Origin: Kordia sp039026955
GTDB lineage: Bacteria; Bacteroidota; Bacteroidia; Flavobacteriales; Flavobacteriaceae
Assembly: GCA_039026955.1 (NCBI GenBank)
Contig: JBCCLH010000026.1
Coordinates: 22,500 to 86,499, forward strand
Direction: 5' to 3'
DNA: 64,000 nt
Made by a program: the position numbers and the translations under genes. Shown piece after piece: positions 17,042-24,430 of this stretch. Within the stretch, counting starts at the first letter, position 1, and the number at the start of each line of letters is the position of its first letter. The notes beneath the pieces are model-generated. The model was not told the DNA's origin and made no database searches. It saw nothing but the letters and a program-made list of their open reading frames with translations.

Positions 17042-17117
17042 CGTTTTTTGTTTTTAAAATTTATGACGATGCAAACGTAGTGTTGGCGTGGGTTTCAAGT
17101 GTCCTGATTTTTTGAAA

Positions 17118-18797
17118 CTAAAGGAATTGGGACGTGTTTGGGTGTTTTTCCCGAAAGGCTGTGGGTGACAATCCTGTGTGTTTTTTGAATGAATTGTAAA
17201 AAGCTGACTTGGAATTAAAACCTGCTTCGAGTCCGATAGATAAAACTGGATATTCTCGAAAAGCAGGATGCGATAGTTTTGACTTGATTTCTTCAATGCG
17301 ATAACTATTGACGAAATCTGAAAAGTTATGTCCGCTCACCGCATTGATTACTTGCGAAAGATAGTTTGCGCTGATATTGATTTCTTTGGAAAGTGTTGCG
17401 AGTTTGATTTCCGGATCGCGATAGCGCTTTTCGTTCTCCATGAGTTCGCAAAGCTTTTTGTAATATTCGTTATCATCAGAAATACTGATTCCTTTTTTCT
17501 GTTGCAACTGTAGTAACTTTTTTTCGGTGAGCTTAGCAATGAGTTGGAATAAATAGAGATGATTTTCTGTGAAGAAATTACGCTCTGAATGTTCTGCATC
17601 CAAGACACCTTTCACTTTGTCTTCTATAAAGATTGGTACGGCTAATTCAGACAATCGAGCTTTGTCGTCGATGATATAGCGTTTGTCCTTGGTCGTATCT
17701 TTGATGAGTTCGTAGTTTCCTGTTTTTGCCACACTTCCCACAATTCCTTTTCCCACAGGAATTTCTTTCGGTGCATGAATTTCAAACGTATCTTGTTTTT
17801 TGTTTCCGAATGCCGCTTCTTGCTGTAGTATTTGCTTTTTTTCGTCTAGAATGTATAAAACACAATCTTCCAATTGTAGTTTGGAGACACAGTTTTCAAT
17901 AATATCCCACAATACTTCTTTGGTTTTGTTCTTATCAAATAAAGAGGTCGCAAAATAACTCAGAATGGCAATGACTTGCGATTGATTCTGTCGTAAGACT
18001 TCCAATGCTTTCGGTTCAAACAATTCGTCCAATCCTGAGAGATTAAAGTCTGACACTTCCTCGTTTCTTTCTTTTTGAATATTTTGTAAATGCGAACTAC
18101 TTTTCACATAGAAAACATAATAGCAGATCAAATAGGCAATCCACACAGGATAGTAGGTATCATTTCCACCCACATTGACATCAATTTTAATATATAGAAG
18201 CGTCATCAACCAAAAAATACTAAGTAAAATGAGCGTAACATAGATGTTTTTTAACCATTTCGTTTTACGAGTTACCGTACGATAGGAAAGCTCTCCCAGA
18301 CTTTTTTCGTAGTTTTTGATGATGCTGTAATTCCAAATTCCCATCACGAACGAAAAGACTAAAGCTAAGTTTTCATTCCACTCAAAACGAATACTTTCTA
18401 GCGTTTCACGAGAAAATATGGTGTATTCTATAAAAGCATCAATCTTCACGACCGTGTAAATCGAAAAGAACGCCGCAAACGGAATGAGTAAATAGTATTT
18501 GTATTTTTTGAAAAGTGATTCTTTCTGCAAATACGAACAGGTAAATGCCGTAAAAATCACAGGCGCCAAAAATTCGAACGGAAAAAAGAAAAGCGTCACC
18601 GCAGGATAGTGTTGTGTAATGCCAATATCAACTGAAATGTATTGCAAAATCGCAATCGCCGTTACAATGAGAAACCAAAAGAAATAACACGTAGTTTGGG
18701 TATTGATTTTCCGCGTCAACATACGATACGTCACCAAACACAGCAGCCCAATAGCTCCGATAAATATGGTGGCATTGTATGGATTCCAATGTAGCAT
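17118..18797 (-). CDS. Membrane-bound GAF-AraC transcriptional regulator
   Basis: This 559-residue protein has about seven hydrophobic segments in residues 5-230, then a GAF-like domain (about 265-420: AAFGNKKQDTFEIHAPKEIP, GKGIVGSVAKTG, LAVPIFIEDKVKGVLDAEHS). It ends in an AraC-type double helix-turn-helix (about 455-553: LATLSKEINISANYLSQVIN, then SIGLEAGFNSKSAFYNSFKK). A membrane sensor fused directly to a DNA-binding domain would act as a one-component regulator. The next gene (76 bp away, same strand) encodes the BTRD1 hydrolase, a likely target. The signal is unknown. Confidence 0.87.
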   Translation of the reverse strand: MLHWNPYNATIFIGAIGLLCLVTYRMLTRKINTQTTCYFFWFLIVTAIAILQYISVDIGITQHYPAVTLFFFPFEFLAPVIFTAFTCSYLQKESLFKKYKYYLLIPFAAFFSIYTVVKIDAFIEYTIFSRETLESIRFEWNENLALVFSFVMGIWNYSIIKNYEKSLGELSYRTVTRKTKWLKNIYVTLILLSIFWLMTLLYIKIDVNVGGNDTYYPVWIAYLICYYVFYVKSSSHLQNIQKERNEEVSDFNLSGLDELFEPKALEVLRQNQSQVIAILSYFATSLFDKNKTKEVLWDIIENCVSKLQLEDCVLYILDEKKQILQQEAAFGNKKQDTFEIHAPKEIPVGKGIVGSVAKTGNYELIKDTTKDKRYIIDDKARLSELAVPIFIEDKVKGVLDAEHSERNFFTENHLYLFQLIAKLTEKKLLQLQQKKGISISDDNEYYKKLCELMENEKRYRDPEIKLATLSKEINISANYLSQVINAVSGHNFSDFVNSYRIEEIKSKLSHPAFREYPVLSIGLEAGFNSKSAFYNSFKKHTGLSPTAFREKHPNTSQFL

Positions 18798-18906
18798 TTG
18801 TAAGTAGATTTGGTTTTTTAAAGATACTCAAAAAACCAGTCGATGCTTACTATTTTGTTGCTAGCTTATGAATTTTACTTGCGTAGAAGCTTTTCTGCTA
18901 CAACAC

Positions 18907-19404
18907 CTAACTCTTGTGCGTACTAATAATACGCGTCATCACCCAATTGTCATTGTCATTTTTCCATATAGTAATGAAGCGACTCGGAATGGATTCGGCA
19001 TCGGGTTCTTGATTGTTGTAAAATTTATGTAAACCCATTTGCATCGCGCCATAACCTTCAATTGGATAGACTTCCACAGTTCCGTCGATTAATGTACGCG
19101 TGACTTTTCCGCAGATGTTATTTTTCATCGCTTCCATGATTTGCGTTTTCGAAGTGGTCAATCCGCCTTTATCATGAAAGAATTCGATATCCTCTGAGAT
19201 GAGTTCGTTTTGAGTTTCCAAATCGCAAGTATTGTACGCATCAAAGAAGCGTTTGTCTAAATCGAGAATGGTTTTATAGAGCTTTTTATCAACAGGAGTA
19301 TACTTTTCTTGCGCAACGATGGTTCGTTTGGATTTGGTTCGGATAGAAATACAGGAAGTTGTAAAAATTCCTAAAGCTAATACGAGTAGTAGTTTTGATT
19401 TCAT
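18907..19404 (-). CDS. Lipoprotein with NTF2-like (DUF4440) domain
   Basis: This 165-residue protein has signal peptide MKSKLLLVLALGIFTTSC with lipobox TTSC. The mature part is a DUF4440/SnoaL-like domain (ILDLDKRFFDAYNTCDLETQ, then FHDKGGLTTSKTQIMEAMKN, ITIWKNDNDNWVMTRIISTH). A truncated paralogue with a nearly identical signal peptide lies at 20212-20370. Function is unknown; DUF4440 proteins often bind small ligands. Confidence 0.82.
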   Translation of the reverse strand: MKSKLLLVLALGIFTTSCISIRTKSKRTIVAQEKYTPVDKKLYKTILDLDKRFFDAYNTCDLETQNELISEDIEFFHDKGGLTTSKTQIMEAMKNNICGKVTRTLIDGTVEVYPIEGYGAMQMGLHKFYNNQEPDAESIPSRFITIWKNDNDNWVMTRIISTHKS

Positions 19405-19482
19405 AAGATCGATTTGATGAATTATACAATATAGACCATAGACCTCTCAAATCCAACTTTGTTACAGGCTGATAGTCACTTT

Positions 19483-19851
19483 CTAATCGGAACCAAAGTA
19501 AATTACGTTCCCTGTTTTGGCATCTAACACCGCATAATTATGTTTTCCATACGTAATTCCCAATCCTTTTTTTGTGAGTTGTATGTGTCTAATTTCAGCA
19601 GCACCTACCATGGGTTTTCCACATTTTTCAATAATGTTGACCTTCCAACGAATGTTTTTGTCAGCGTCAACACACAAAACCGTTTTAAGATCGGAATGTA
19701 CCCAGAATATATCTCCTTTTTTGGTTTGAATGCCTCTTTTTTCAGTTTGAATAAAATTTACTTCTGATTGGGTTGATAGTTTAGTGGCATCAACCGTTTG
19801 GGCAGTTATTTGTGTAGAAACTAAAATGACAAGTAGAAAGATGAAGTGCAT
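19483..19851 (-). CDS. Small secreted protein, unknown
   Basis: This 122-residue protein has a signal peptide (MHFIFLLVILVSTQITAQ). The mature part contains two strand pairs, FWVHSDLKTVLCVDADKNIR and YAVLDAKTGNVIYFG. These look like single blades of a PQQ-type beta-propeller, but two blades do not make a propeller. No enzyme motif is seen. It is on the same strand as its neighbours, with a separate leader. Confidence 0.65.
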   Translation of the reverse strand: MHFIFLLVILVSTQITAQTVDATKLSTQSEVNFIQTEKRGIQTKKGDIFWVHSDLKTVLCVDADKNIRWKVNIIEKCGKPMVGAAEIRHIQLTKKGLGITYGKHNYAVLDAKTGNVIYFGSD

Positions 19852-19906
19852 CGTAAAAGTTTGATTAAAACTAACATACTAATCATCCAAATCAAAGCTA
19901 TTTAAC

Positions 19907-20208
19907 GTGAGTTTGGCATAATCAAATGATCTTACAAAATCTTTGCTACGTCATTGAGAAGTGTAGCGACGAAGCAATCTGTTTCTAGCATGACACAAAA
20001 TTTCCTTTGAAACTTATTGATACATTAGCACATTTTCAAATTGACACATTGTTATCAAGTACTTCTCGATACAATTTTTCGTTCCTCAAAATCACTCGAA
20101 GTGACGGTTGTAAATCGAAGTTGAATTCAAAATTGAAGTTGAAATACCAATAAGGAGTATTATCAGATAGTAATCAATTATGTAATAAAATAGTTATATC
20201 GAACTCAC
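19907..20208. repeat. MITE-like element, family A copy 3 (composite)
   Basis: The ends are ACGTGAGTTTGGCATAA and (inverted) GTGAGTTCGATATAA. At about 300 bp it is longer than other copies because it contains a family B string (TCATTGAGAAGTGTAGCGAC..GCAATCTGTTTC, 19952-19985) and a family D string (CTTCTCGATACAA..CACTCGAAGTGACG, about 20062-20105) in place of the usual inner arms. Its right end touches the stop codon of the truncated lipoprotein gene. Confidence 0.65.
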
Positions 20209-20211
20209 ACG

Positions 20212-20370
20212 TTACTTAATATGAATTTGAAAAAAATCAGGATCTACATCTTCATCTACTGGTGTATACTCTTCTTCAGAAGTTACGGTACGTTGCGATG
20301 TGGCACTGATAGAAATACAGGAAGTTGTAAACGCTCCAAGAGCGACTAATAGTAAGAGTTTTGATTTCAT
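20212..20370 (-). pseudogene. Truncated paralogue of the DUF4440 lipoprotein
   Basis: This 52-codon frame starts MKSKLLLLVALGAFTTSC and continues ISISATSQRTVTSEEEYTPV. Both parts match the start of the lipoprotein at 18907-19404, including lipobox TTSC and the EYTPVD/KYTPVD segment. After VDEDVDPDFFQIHIK it stops, without the DUF4440 domain. The stop codon lies 3 bases from the terminal repeat of MITE-like copy 3. The simplest reading is a duplicated gene cut by the element; a short functional lipopeptide is possible because the frame and lipobox are intact. Confidence 0.7.
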
Positions 20371-20446
20371 AATAACGTGTTTTTTAATAAAGATAAACGA
20401 AGTGACTAAATGTTACACTTTTATTGAAAATTATGTAAAATAATAT

Positions 20447-20630
20447 GTATTCGATATAACTATACTGATTAAAATTGATATTTAGCAGCTTACAGGAGTG
20501 TCAAATCGAGCGCAGTCGAGATTCCTTTGAAAATATCGATTCTTAGCTGTTCTCGACTGCGCTCGAACTGACAAATAATTGTTTTTCAGTAAATCACAAA
20601 CTATGTAGTAATTTCTTAAGTCAGACTCAC
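20447..20630. repeat. MITE-like element, family A copy 4 (degenerate ends)
   Basis: The inner arms are well kept: TGTCAAATCGAGCGCAGTCG (about 20499-20518) and CTCGACTGCGCTCGAACTGA (20553-20572). The outer ends have decayed (GTATTCGATATAAC on the left, CAGACTCAC on the right). It fills the gap between the truncated lipoprotein and the alpha/beta hydrolase gene, only 240 bp from copy 3. Confidence 0.6.
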
Positions 20631-20641
20631 AAAACATGCTT

Positions 20642-21334
20642 TCAATTGAAAAATCGCAGGATACTTTCATGCACTAAATCAGGCACTTCTAGCGGAATCA
20701 TGTGTCCGCAGTTTTTTAGAATGCTGATGGTTGCTTTAGCTAATTGTTGTTGTGTCTGTTTGATGTCTTCAATTTTCACTAACGCATCTTCTTTGGCAGC
20801 TATGATGTGAATTTTGGTTTGAATGTTTTGTAGTTTTTGTGTGAGATCAATTCGTTGGGAAGTTGCTTTGAGTTGCCGCAATAAGACTTCTTTTCCCAAT
20901 TCCGCGTCCATGTTTTTTATGAGTTGAATCAGTTCGTTGTTTTGATGCTGCTGCGGATGTAAAAACTGCAATGTGCGTGCTGTGGAAATTCCTTTGTAAT
21001 GATGCTTCTCTAGAAAGTCAATCGTACTGTTTCGCAATTGCAGTTCTTTTGCATTCAAGCCCTTTGCGGAAGCTGCAATGACAATCATTTTTTGAATTCG
21101 ATTCGGATGTGAAACCGCAAAATGCATCGCCGCATACGCGCCCATTGAGAAAGCAACGACCAAGGCATTTTCGTCCAAAGTCGCATCAAGTAATTGATCA
21201 ATTTCATCAAAAGAAGTTGCGGAAGTGGTGTCTAAAAAAATACATTCAAAAGGTTTCAAATCACGACAGACAAATTCCCACAAAAGTGGCGTACACATGG
21301 TTCCCGAAAGGAAGTGGAGTTTTTGCTTTTTCAT
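20642..21334 (-). CDS. Alpha/beta-fold hydrolase
   Basis: I start at MKKQKLHFLSGTMC (230 residues), which has a GGAGAA ribosome binding site and begins 2 bases after the preceding stop; the longer frame runs into that upstream gene. Probable nucleophile S63 is in VVAFSMGAYAA, an acid residue in AAKEDALV, and the catalytic His in NCGHMIPLEVP near the end. The protein is cytoplasmic. Such small hydrolases often cut esters or thioesters; the substrate is unknown. It is probably co-transcribed with the secreted lipocalin-like gene before it. Confidence 0.85.
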   Translation of the reverse strand: MKKQKLHFLSGTMCTPLLWEFVCRDLKPFECIFLDTTSATSFDEIDQLLDATLDENALVVAFSMGAYAAMHFAVSHPNRIQKMIVIAASAKGLNAKELQLRNSTIDFLEKHHYKGISTARTLQFLHPQQHQNNELIQLIKNMDAELGKEVLLRQLKATSQRIDLTQKLQNIQTKIHIIAAKEDALVKIEDIKQTQQQLAKATISILKNCGHMIPLEVPDLVHESILRFFN

Positions 21335-21336
21335 GT

Positions 21337-21834
21337 TTATTTCTTCTCCACAAACTGCGTGCTCAAATACACTTGCTTCCACTCGCCATTTTCGTAATTT
21401 CCTACTTTAAAGTTATAGGTGGAATCATCTACATATTCCCACATGTCTGTCACAACAGCATTTCCGTATTTGTATTGATAGATGATATTTTTTCCTTCTG
21501 CAACAACCGTTCCTTCAGTCAATCCGCCAAAGATGTCGAATTCCCAAAATTTAATGGTATTGGTTTTTGTATCAAACTGTCGCACACCGTGATTTCTTGG
21601 ACCTAGTTTGGTTTGCGCTTTGTCCACAAAACCGATCGATTCTGCAAGAACTATAGTTTTATTTAAGGAATAGGTAAATGTGATTTCTTGTACAAATTTG
21701 CTACCATCGCCCCATTTTCCTTCGGCTTTCCATGTTTTGGATACCAAATTGTCAAAGATGGCAAGCTTGGAATTTTGTGCAAAAGAAAGCGTTAGACTAA
21801 AAAAAGTAGCTAGCAATAATAGTTTTATTTTCAT
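21337..21834 (-). CDS. Secreted lipocalin-like protein
   Basis: This 165-residue protein has a signal peptide (MKIKLLLLATFFSLTLSFAQ). The mature part is a run of beta strands (TWKAEGKWGDGSKFVQEITF, HGVRQFDTKTNTIKFWEFDI, YQYKYGNAVVTDMWEYVDDS) of the DUF1579/lipocalin-like kind. It may bind a small ligand in the periplasm. The hydrolase gene follows after 2 bases, which suggests a two-gene unit. No catalytic residues stand out. Confidence 0.72.
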   Translation of the reverse strand: MKIKLLLLATFFSLTLSFAQNSKLAIFDNLVSKTWKAEGKWGDGSKFVQEITFTYSLNKTIVLAESIGFVDKAQTKLGPRNHGVRQFDTKTNTIKFWEFDIFGGLTEGTVVAEGKNIIYQYKYGNAVVTDMWEYVDDSTYNFKVGNYENGEWKQVYLSTQFVEKK

Positions 21835-21888
21835 GAGATGAATGTTGCAAAATGAAGCGTAAAGATAAAAAATAGCTGCTTCCTTGTA

Positions 21889-22581
21889 TTATTCGTTCAA
21901 CAAGCGTTTCATAAAATCTGCTTTGTAGGTTTGTCCAATCGGAATTTTAGTTTGCTGCATAAGAATTTGATTGCCCGAAACACTCTCCAATTTTTCAATA
22001 TTAATCGCGTAGGATTTGTGAGTTCGGACAAATTGTGAGTCTGGCAATTGTTGGAGCATGTTGGTAAACGTACTATTGACCAGCACGAATTTTTCTTTTA
22101 TATGAATTTTGACATAATCGCCCAAGGCTTCTATGTAGACGATTTCTGCCAGCATGATTTTGTGTAGCGTTTTGTTTTCCTTTACATAGATGAATTCGTC
22201 TGCTTGCACTGGTTTGGATATTTTTAACATTGCGACTGCTTTGTTGACGGCTGTTAAGAAGCGATCAAAGGAAAATGGTTTTAGTAAATAATCCACGGCG
22301 TTGACTTCGAAACCTTCCACTGCATATTCCGCATAGGCAGTTGTAAAAATGACCAATGGTGGATTTTTGAGTGATTTATACAGACTCAATCCTGAAATAT
22401 CGGGCATATTGATGTCCAAAAACAACAAATCGATTGCAGCTTCTTGATGCAATATTTGTAATGCTTCTGAAGCGTTGTTACATACTGAATGCACATGCAA
22501 ATACGGTACTTTTTTAATGAATATTTCCAGTACTTTTTGCGAAGATGGTTCGTCGTCAATGATGATACAATGTATATTCAT
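21889..22581 (-). CDS. LytTR-family response regulator
   Basis: This 230-residue protein has a receiver domain with DD at 9-10 and phospho-acceptor D56 in DLLFLDINMP. A LytTR DNA-binding domain spans about 130-228 (EIVYIEALGDYVKIHIKEK, later FVRTHKSYAINIEKLES). It overlaps the histidine kinase gene by 4 bases (ATGA) and is the third gene of a lipoprotein-kinase-regulator operon. LytTR regulators bind tandem direct repeats; no target site is obvious nearby. Confidence 0.93.
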   Translation of the reverse strand: MNIHCIIIDDEPSSQKVLEIFIKKVPYLHVHSVCNNASEALQILHQEAAIDLLFLDINMPDISGLSLYKSLKNPPLVIFTTAYAEYAVEGFEVNAVDYLLKPFSFDRFLTAVNKAVAMLKISKPVQADEFIYVKENKTLHKIMLAEIVYIEALGDYVKIHIKEKFVLVNSTFTNMLQQLPDSQFVRTHKSYAINIEKLESVSGNQILMQQTKIPIGQTYKADFMKRLLNE

Positions 22582-23639
22582 TTTTTACTTTTTTGAGAGA
22601 TCACGATTGTTACGGTAAATGTATTCGCCATTTTTTCAATCAGAAATTGATGTTGATTTGGATATACAATCTCTAAATTATTTTTTATGTTTTCAAGTCC
22701 AACACCTGAATAATTTTCAGACTTCATTTCTGAGGAATGTATTGCTGAGTTTTCAATGCGAAATGTGCATTGTGTTCCTTCTTGCAATAGTGTGATGTGA
22801 ATCGCTGTTTTTGCTTCATTACTTGTCATACCATGTTTGTATGCGTTTTCCAACAAGGGTAAAAAAAGCATTGGATATATCGTAAAAGAATCGTCGACTA
22901 CATTGGTTTCAAAGGAAACTTCTTCCAAACCATGTGTTCTAAATTTTTGAAATGCGATGTAATTTTTGAGTAATTTAATTTCATCTTTGAGCGCGATTTG
23001 TTCTGTATCTGCATCATAAATAATATAGCGTAATACGTCAGACAGTTGCACAATCGCTTCTTGAATTTCTTCCTTTTTTTCGATGGCTAAGGCATAGATT
23101 ACATTCAACGAATTGAATAAAAAGTGTGGATTTATCTGCGATCGTAAGTGTGAAAGCTGCCATTGAATCCGCTGATTTTCGAGTTGCAACACACGGTTTC
23201 GTTGTTCATTATATTGCAACCAACTCACAAAAATGTTGAGCAACACCGAAACGATCAAAAATACGATGAGTTTTGTAATGGCTTGTATTTTTGTTTGATA
23301 CGAAATGAAGTAATAGTCCGAAAAGATAGTATCAATCCAATGATCAAAATACCAAGTATAAAGTTGTCCAAACAAGACACAAATTCCCAAGAAAGTAATT
23401 CCAAAAACTATATATTTTCTACGTTGTAGCAGTTTTGGCAAAAGAATATAAGTACTGATCACAATTGGCACAAGCATAAAAAACAGGTATGACAGTGCAT
23501 AGACATAATCTACCTTTTTGGGCACTTCGCCTTGTGAAAATATAACAACCAAGATTGCATAATACAAAAACCACAATACAATGTTGAACACTATATTGTA
23601 GTTTCTGCCAAATATACTTGATGAATTAAGGCTTTGCAT
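22578..23639 (-). CDS. LytS/AlgZ-type sensor histidine kinase
   Basis: This 353-residue protein has four membrane helices (about 17-35, 47-68, 76-96, 119-140), no large periplasmic domain, then a His_kinase (PF06580-type) region with H172 in QINPHFLFNSLN. The HATPase domain shows LLENAYKHGM, then YSGVGLENIKNNL. It phosphorylates the LytTR regulator encoded next. The start lies 14 bases inside the end of the upstream lipoprotein gene, so the three genes are translationally linked. Confidence 0.93.
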   Translation of the reverse strand: MQSLNSSSIFGRNYNIVFNIVLWFLYYAILVVIFSQGEVPKKVDYVYALSYLFFMLVPIVISTYILLPKLLQRRKYIVFGITFLGICVLFGQLYTWYFDHWIDTIFSDYYFISYQTKIQAITKLIVFLIVSVLLNIFVSWLQYNEQRNRVLQLENQRIQWQLSHLRSQINPHFLFNSLNVIYALAIEKKEEIQEAIVQLSDVLRYIIYDADTEQIALKDEIKLLKNYIAFQKFRTHGLEEVSFETNVVDDSFTIYPMLFLPLLENAYKHGMTSNEAKTAIHITLLQEGTQCTFRIENSAIHSSEMKSENYSGVGLENIKNNLEIVYPNQHQFLIEKMANTFTVTIVISQKSKK

Positions 23640-24285
23640 TTGCTGGTTTTAAAATGGCATAGTCAGACGTTCCCCAAACCTCATCAGTGTTGTTTGCTAC
23701 AAATTTTTCTAAAAATTGATACAACTCTTTAGAAGTTGCGGTCAATAACAACGTATCATCTACATGAATGGTGGTGTACGATAGTTTTATTTGTTCTGCT
23801 TTTTGAAGTTCTTTAATTCGTTCATCATCGAGCCAATCAAATCGTATTTGCTTGTCGTCACTGATGGTAACTTTCGCAACCGTATGTGCTTTGATGATAT
23901 GCTGTCCCACCAAATTGGTAGGATTGTTAGACATATCTTCAATCAACGTCATGTCTATAAACAACTTTCCATGGATTTTAAAAGGCATCGCCACAAAGGT
24001 AGCTTCTTGATCGTTTTTGGTGTATGTAATGAAATAACCTTCGCGATATCTTTCGAAATACGCACTCATATCAATTGCTAACGGATCTTTTTTGGCTTTT
24101 TCTTCGGCAAGTTTTGTTTTAAAAGAAACAATATGCCACTGACTTTTTTCCTGATCGTTCCAATTTCCGACCAATGCTTTTTCAAAAGAAATCGCTTCTT
24201 GTATGTAAAAAGGTTGTAGTGATTTTAACACACAGGAATTTAGAAGAAAAATACCTGCTATCAATAGAATTATTCGTGTTTTCAT
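23626..24285 (-). CDS. Lipoprotein at the head of the LytS/LytTR operon
   Basis: I start at MKTRIILLIAGIFLLNSC, a type II signal peptide with lipobox LNSC, giving 219 residues. No known domain is evident; there are several KK and DE-rich stretches and a beta-rich middle. Its 3' end overlaps the kinase start by 14 bases, so it is made together with the two-component system. It might help sensing or be a product that the system controls; both ideas are inference. Confidence 0.78.
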   Translation of the reverse strand: MKTRIILLIAGIFLLNSCVLKSLQPFYIQEAISFEKALVGNWNDQEKSQWHIVSFKTKLAEEKAKKDPLAIDMSAYFERYREGYFITYTKNDQEATFVAMPFKIHGKLFIDMTLIEDMSNNPTNLVGQHIIKAHTVAKVTISDDKQIRFDWLDDERIKELQKAEQIKLSYTTIHVDDTLLLTATSKELYQFLEKFVANNTDEVWGTSDYAILKPANAKP

Positions 24286-24430
24286 CGTTTGTAATTGTTT
24301 TAAGTTTATGCTCCAAAACAAGAACATTCTCGAAAGTGTCACAAAAAATTTCGCCAAACACGAATCAACGCATGCCAAACACTAAAAGTACGTGATTGAC
24401 ATGCTGTAGAATGTATTGTTTAAAATTGAC

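Noticed and set aside
20482..20670. 62-codon minus-strand frame near the alpha/beta hydrolase
   Set aside because: It reads through the MITE-like copy 4 and overlaps the end of the hydrolase gene, so it is repeat sequence and not a gene.
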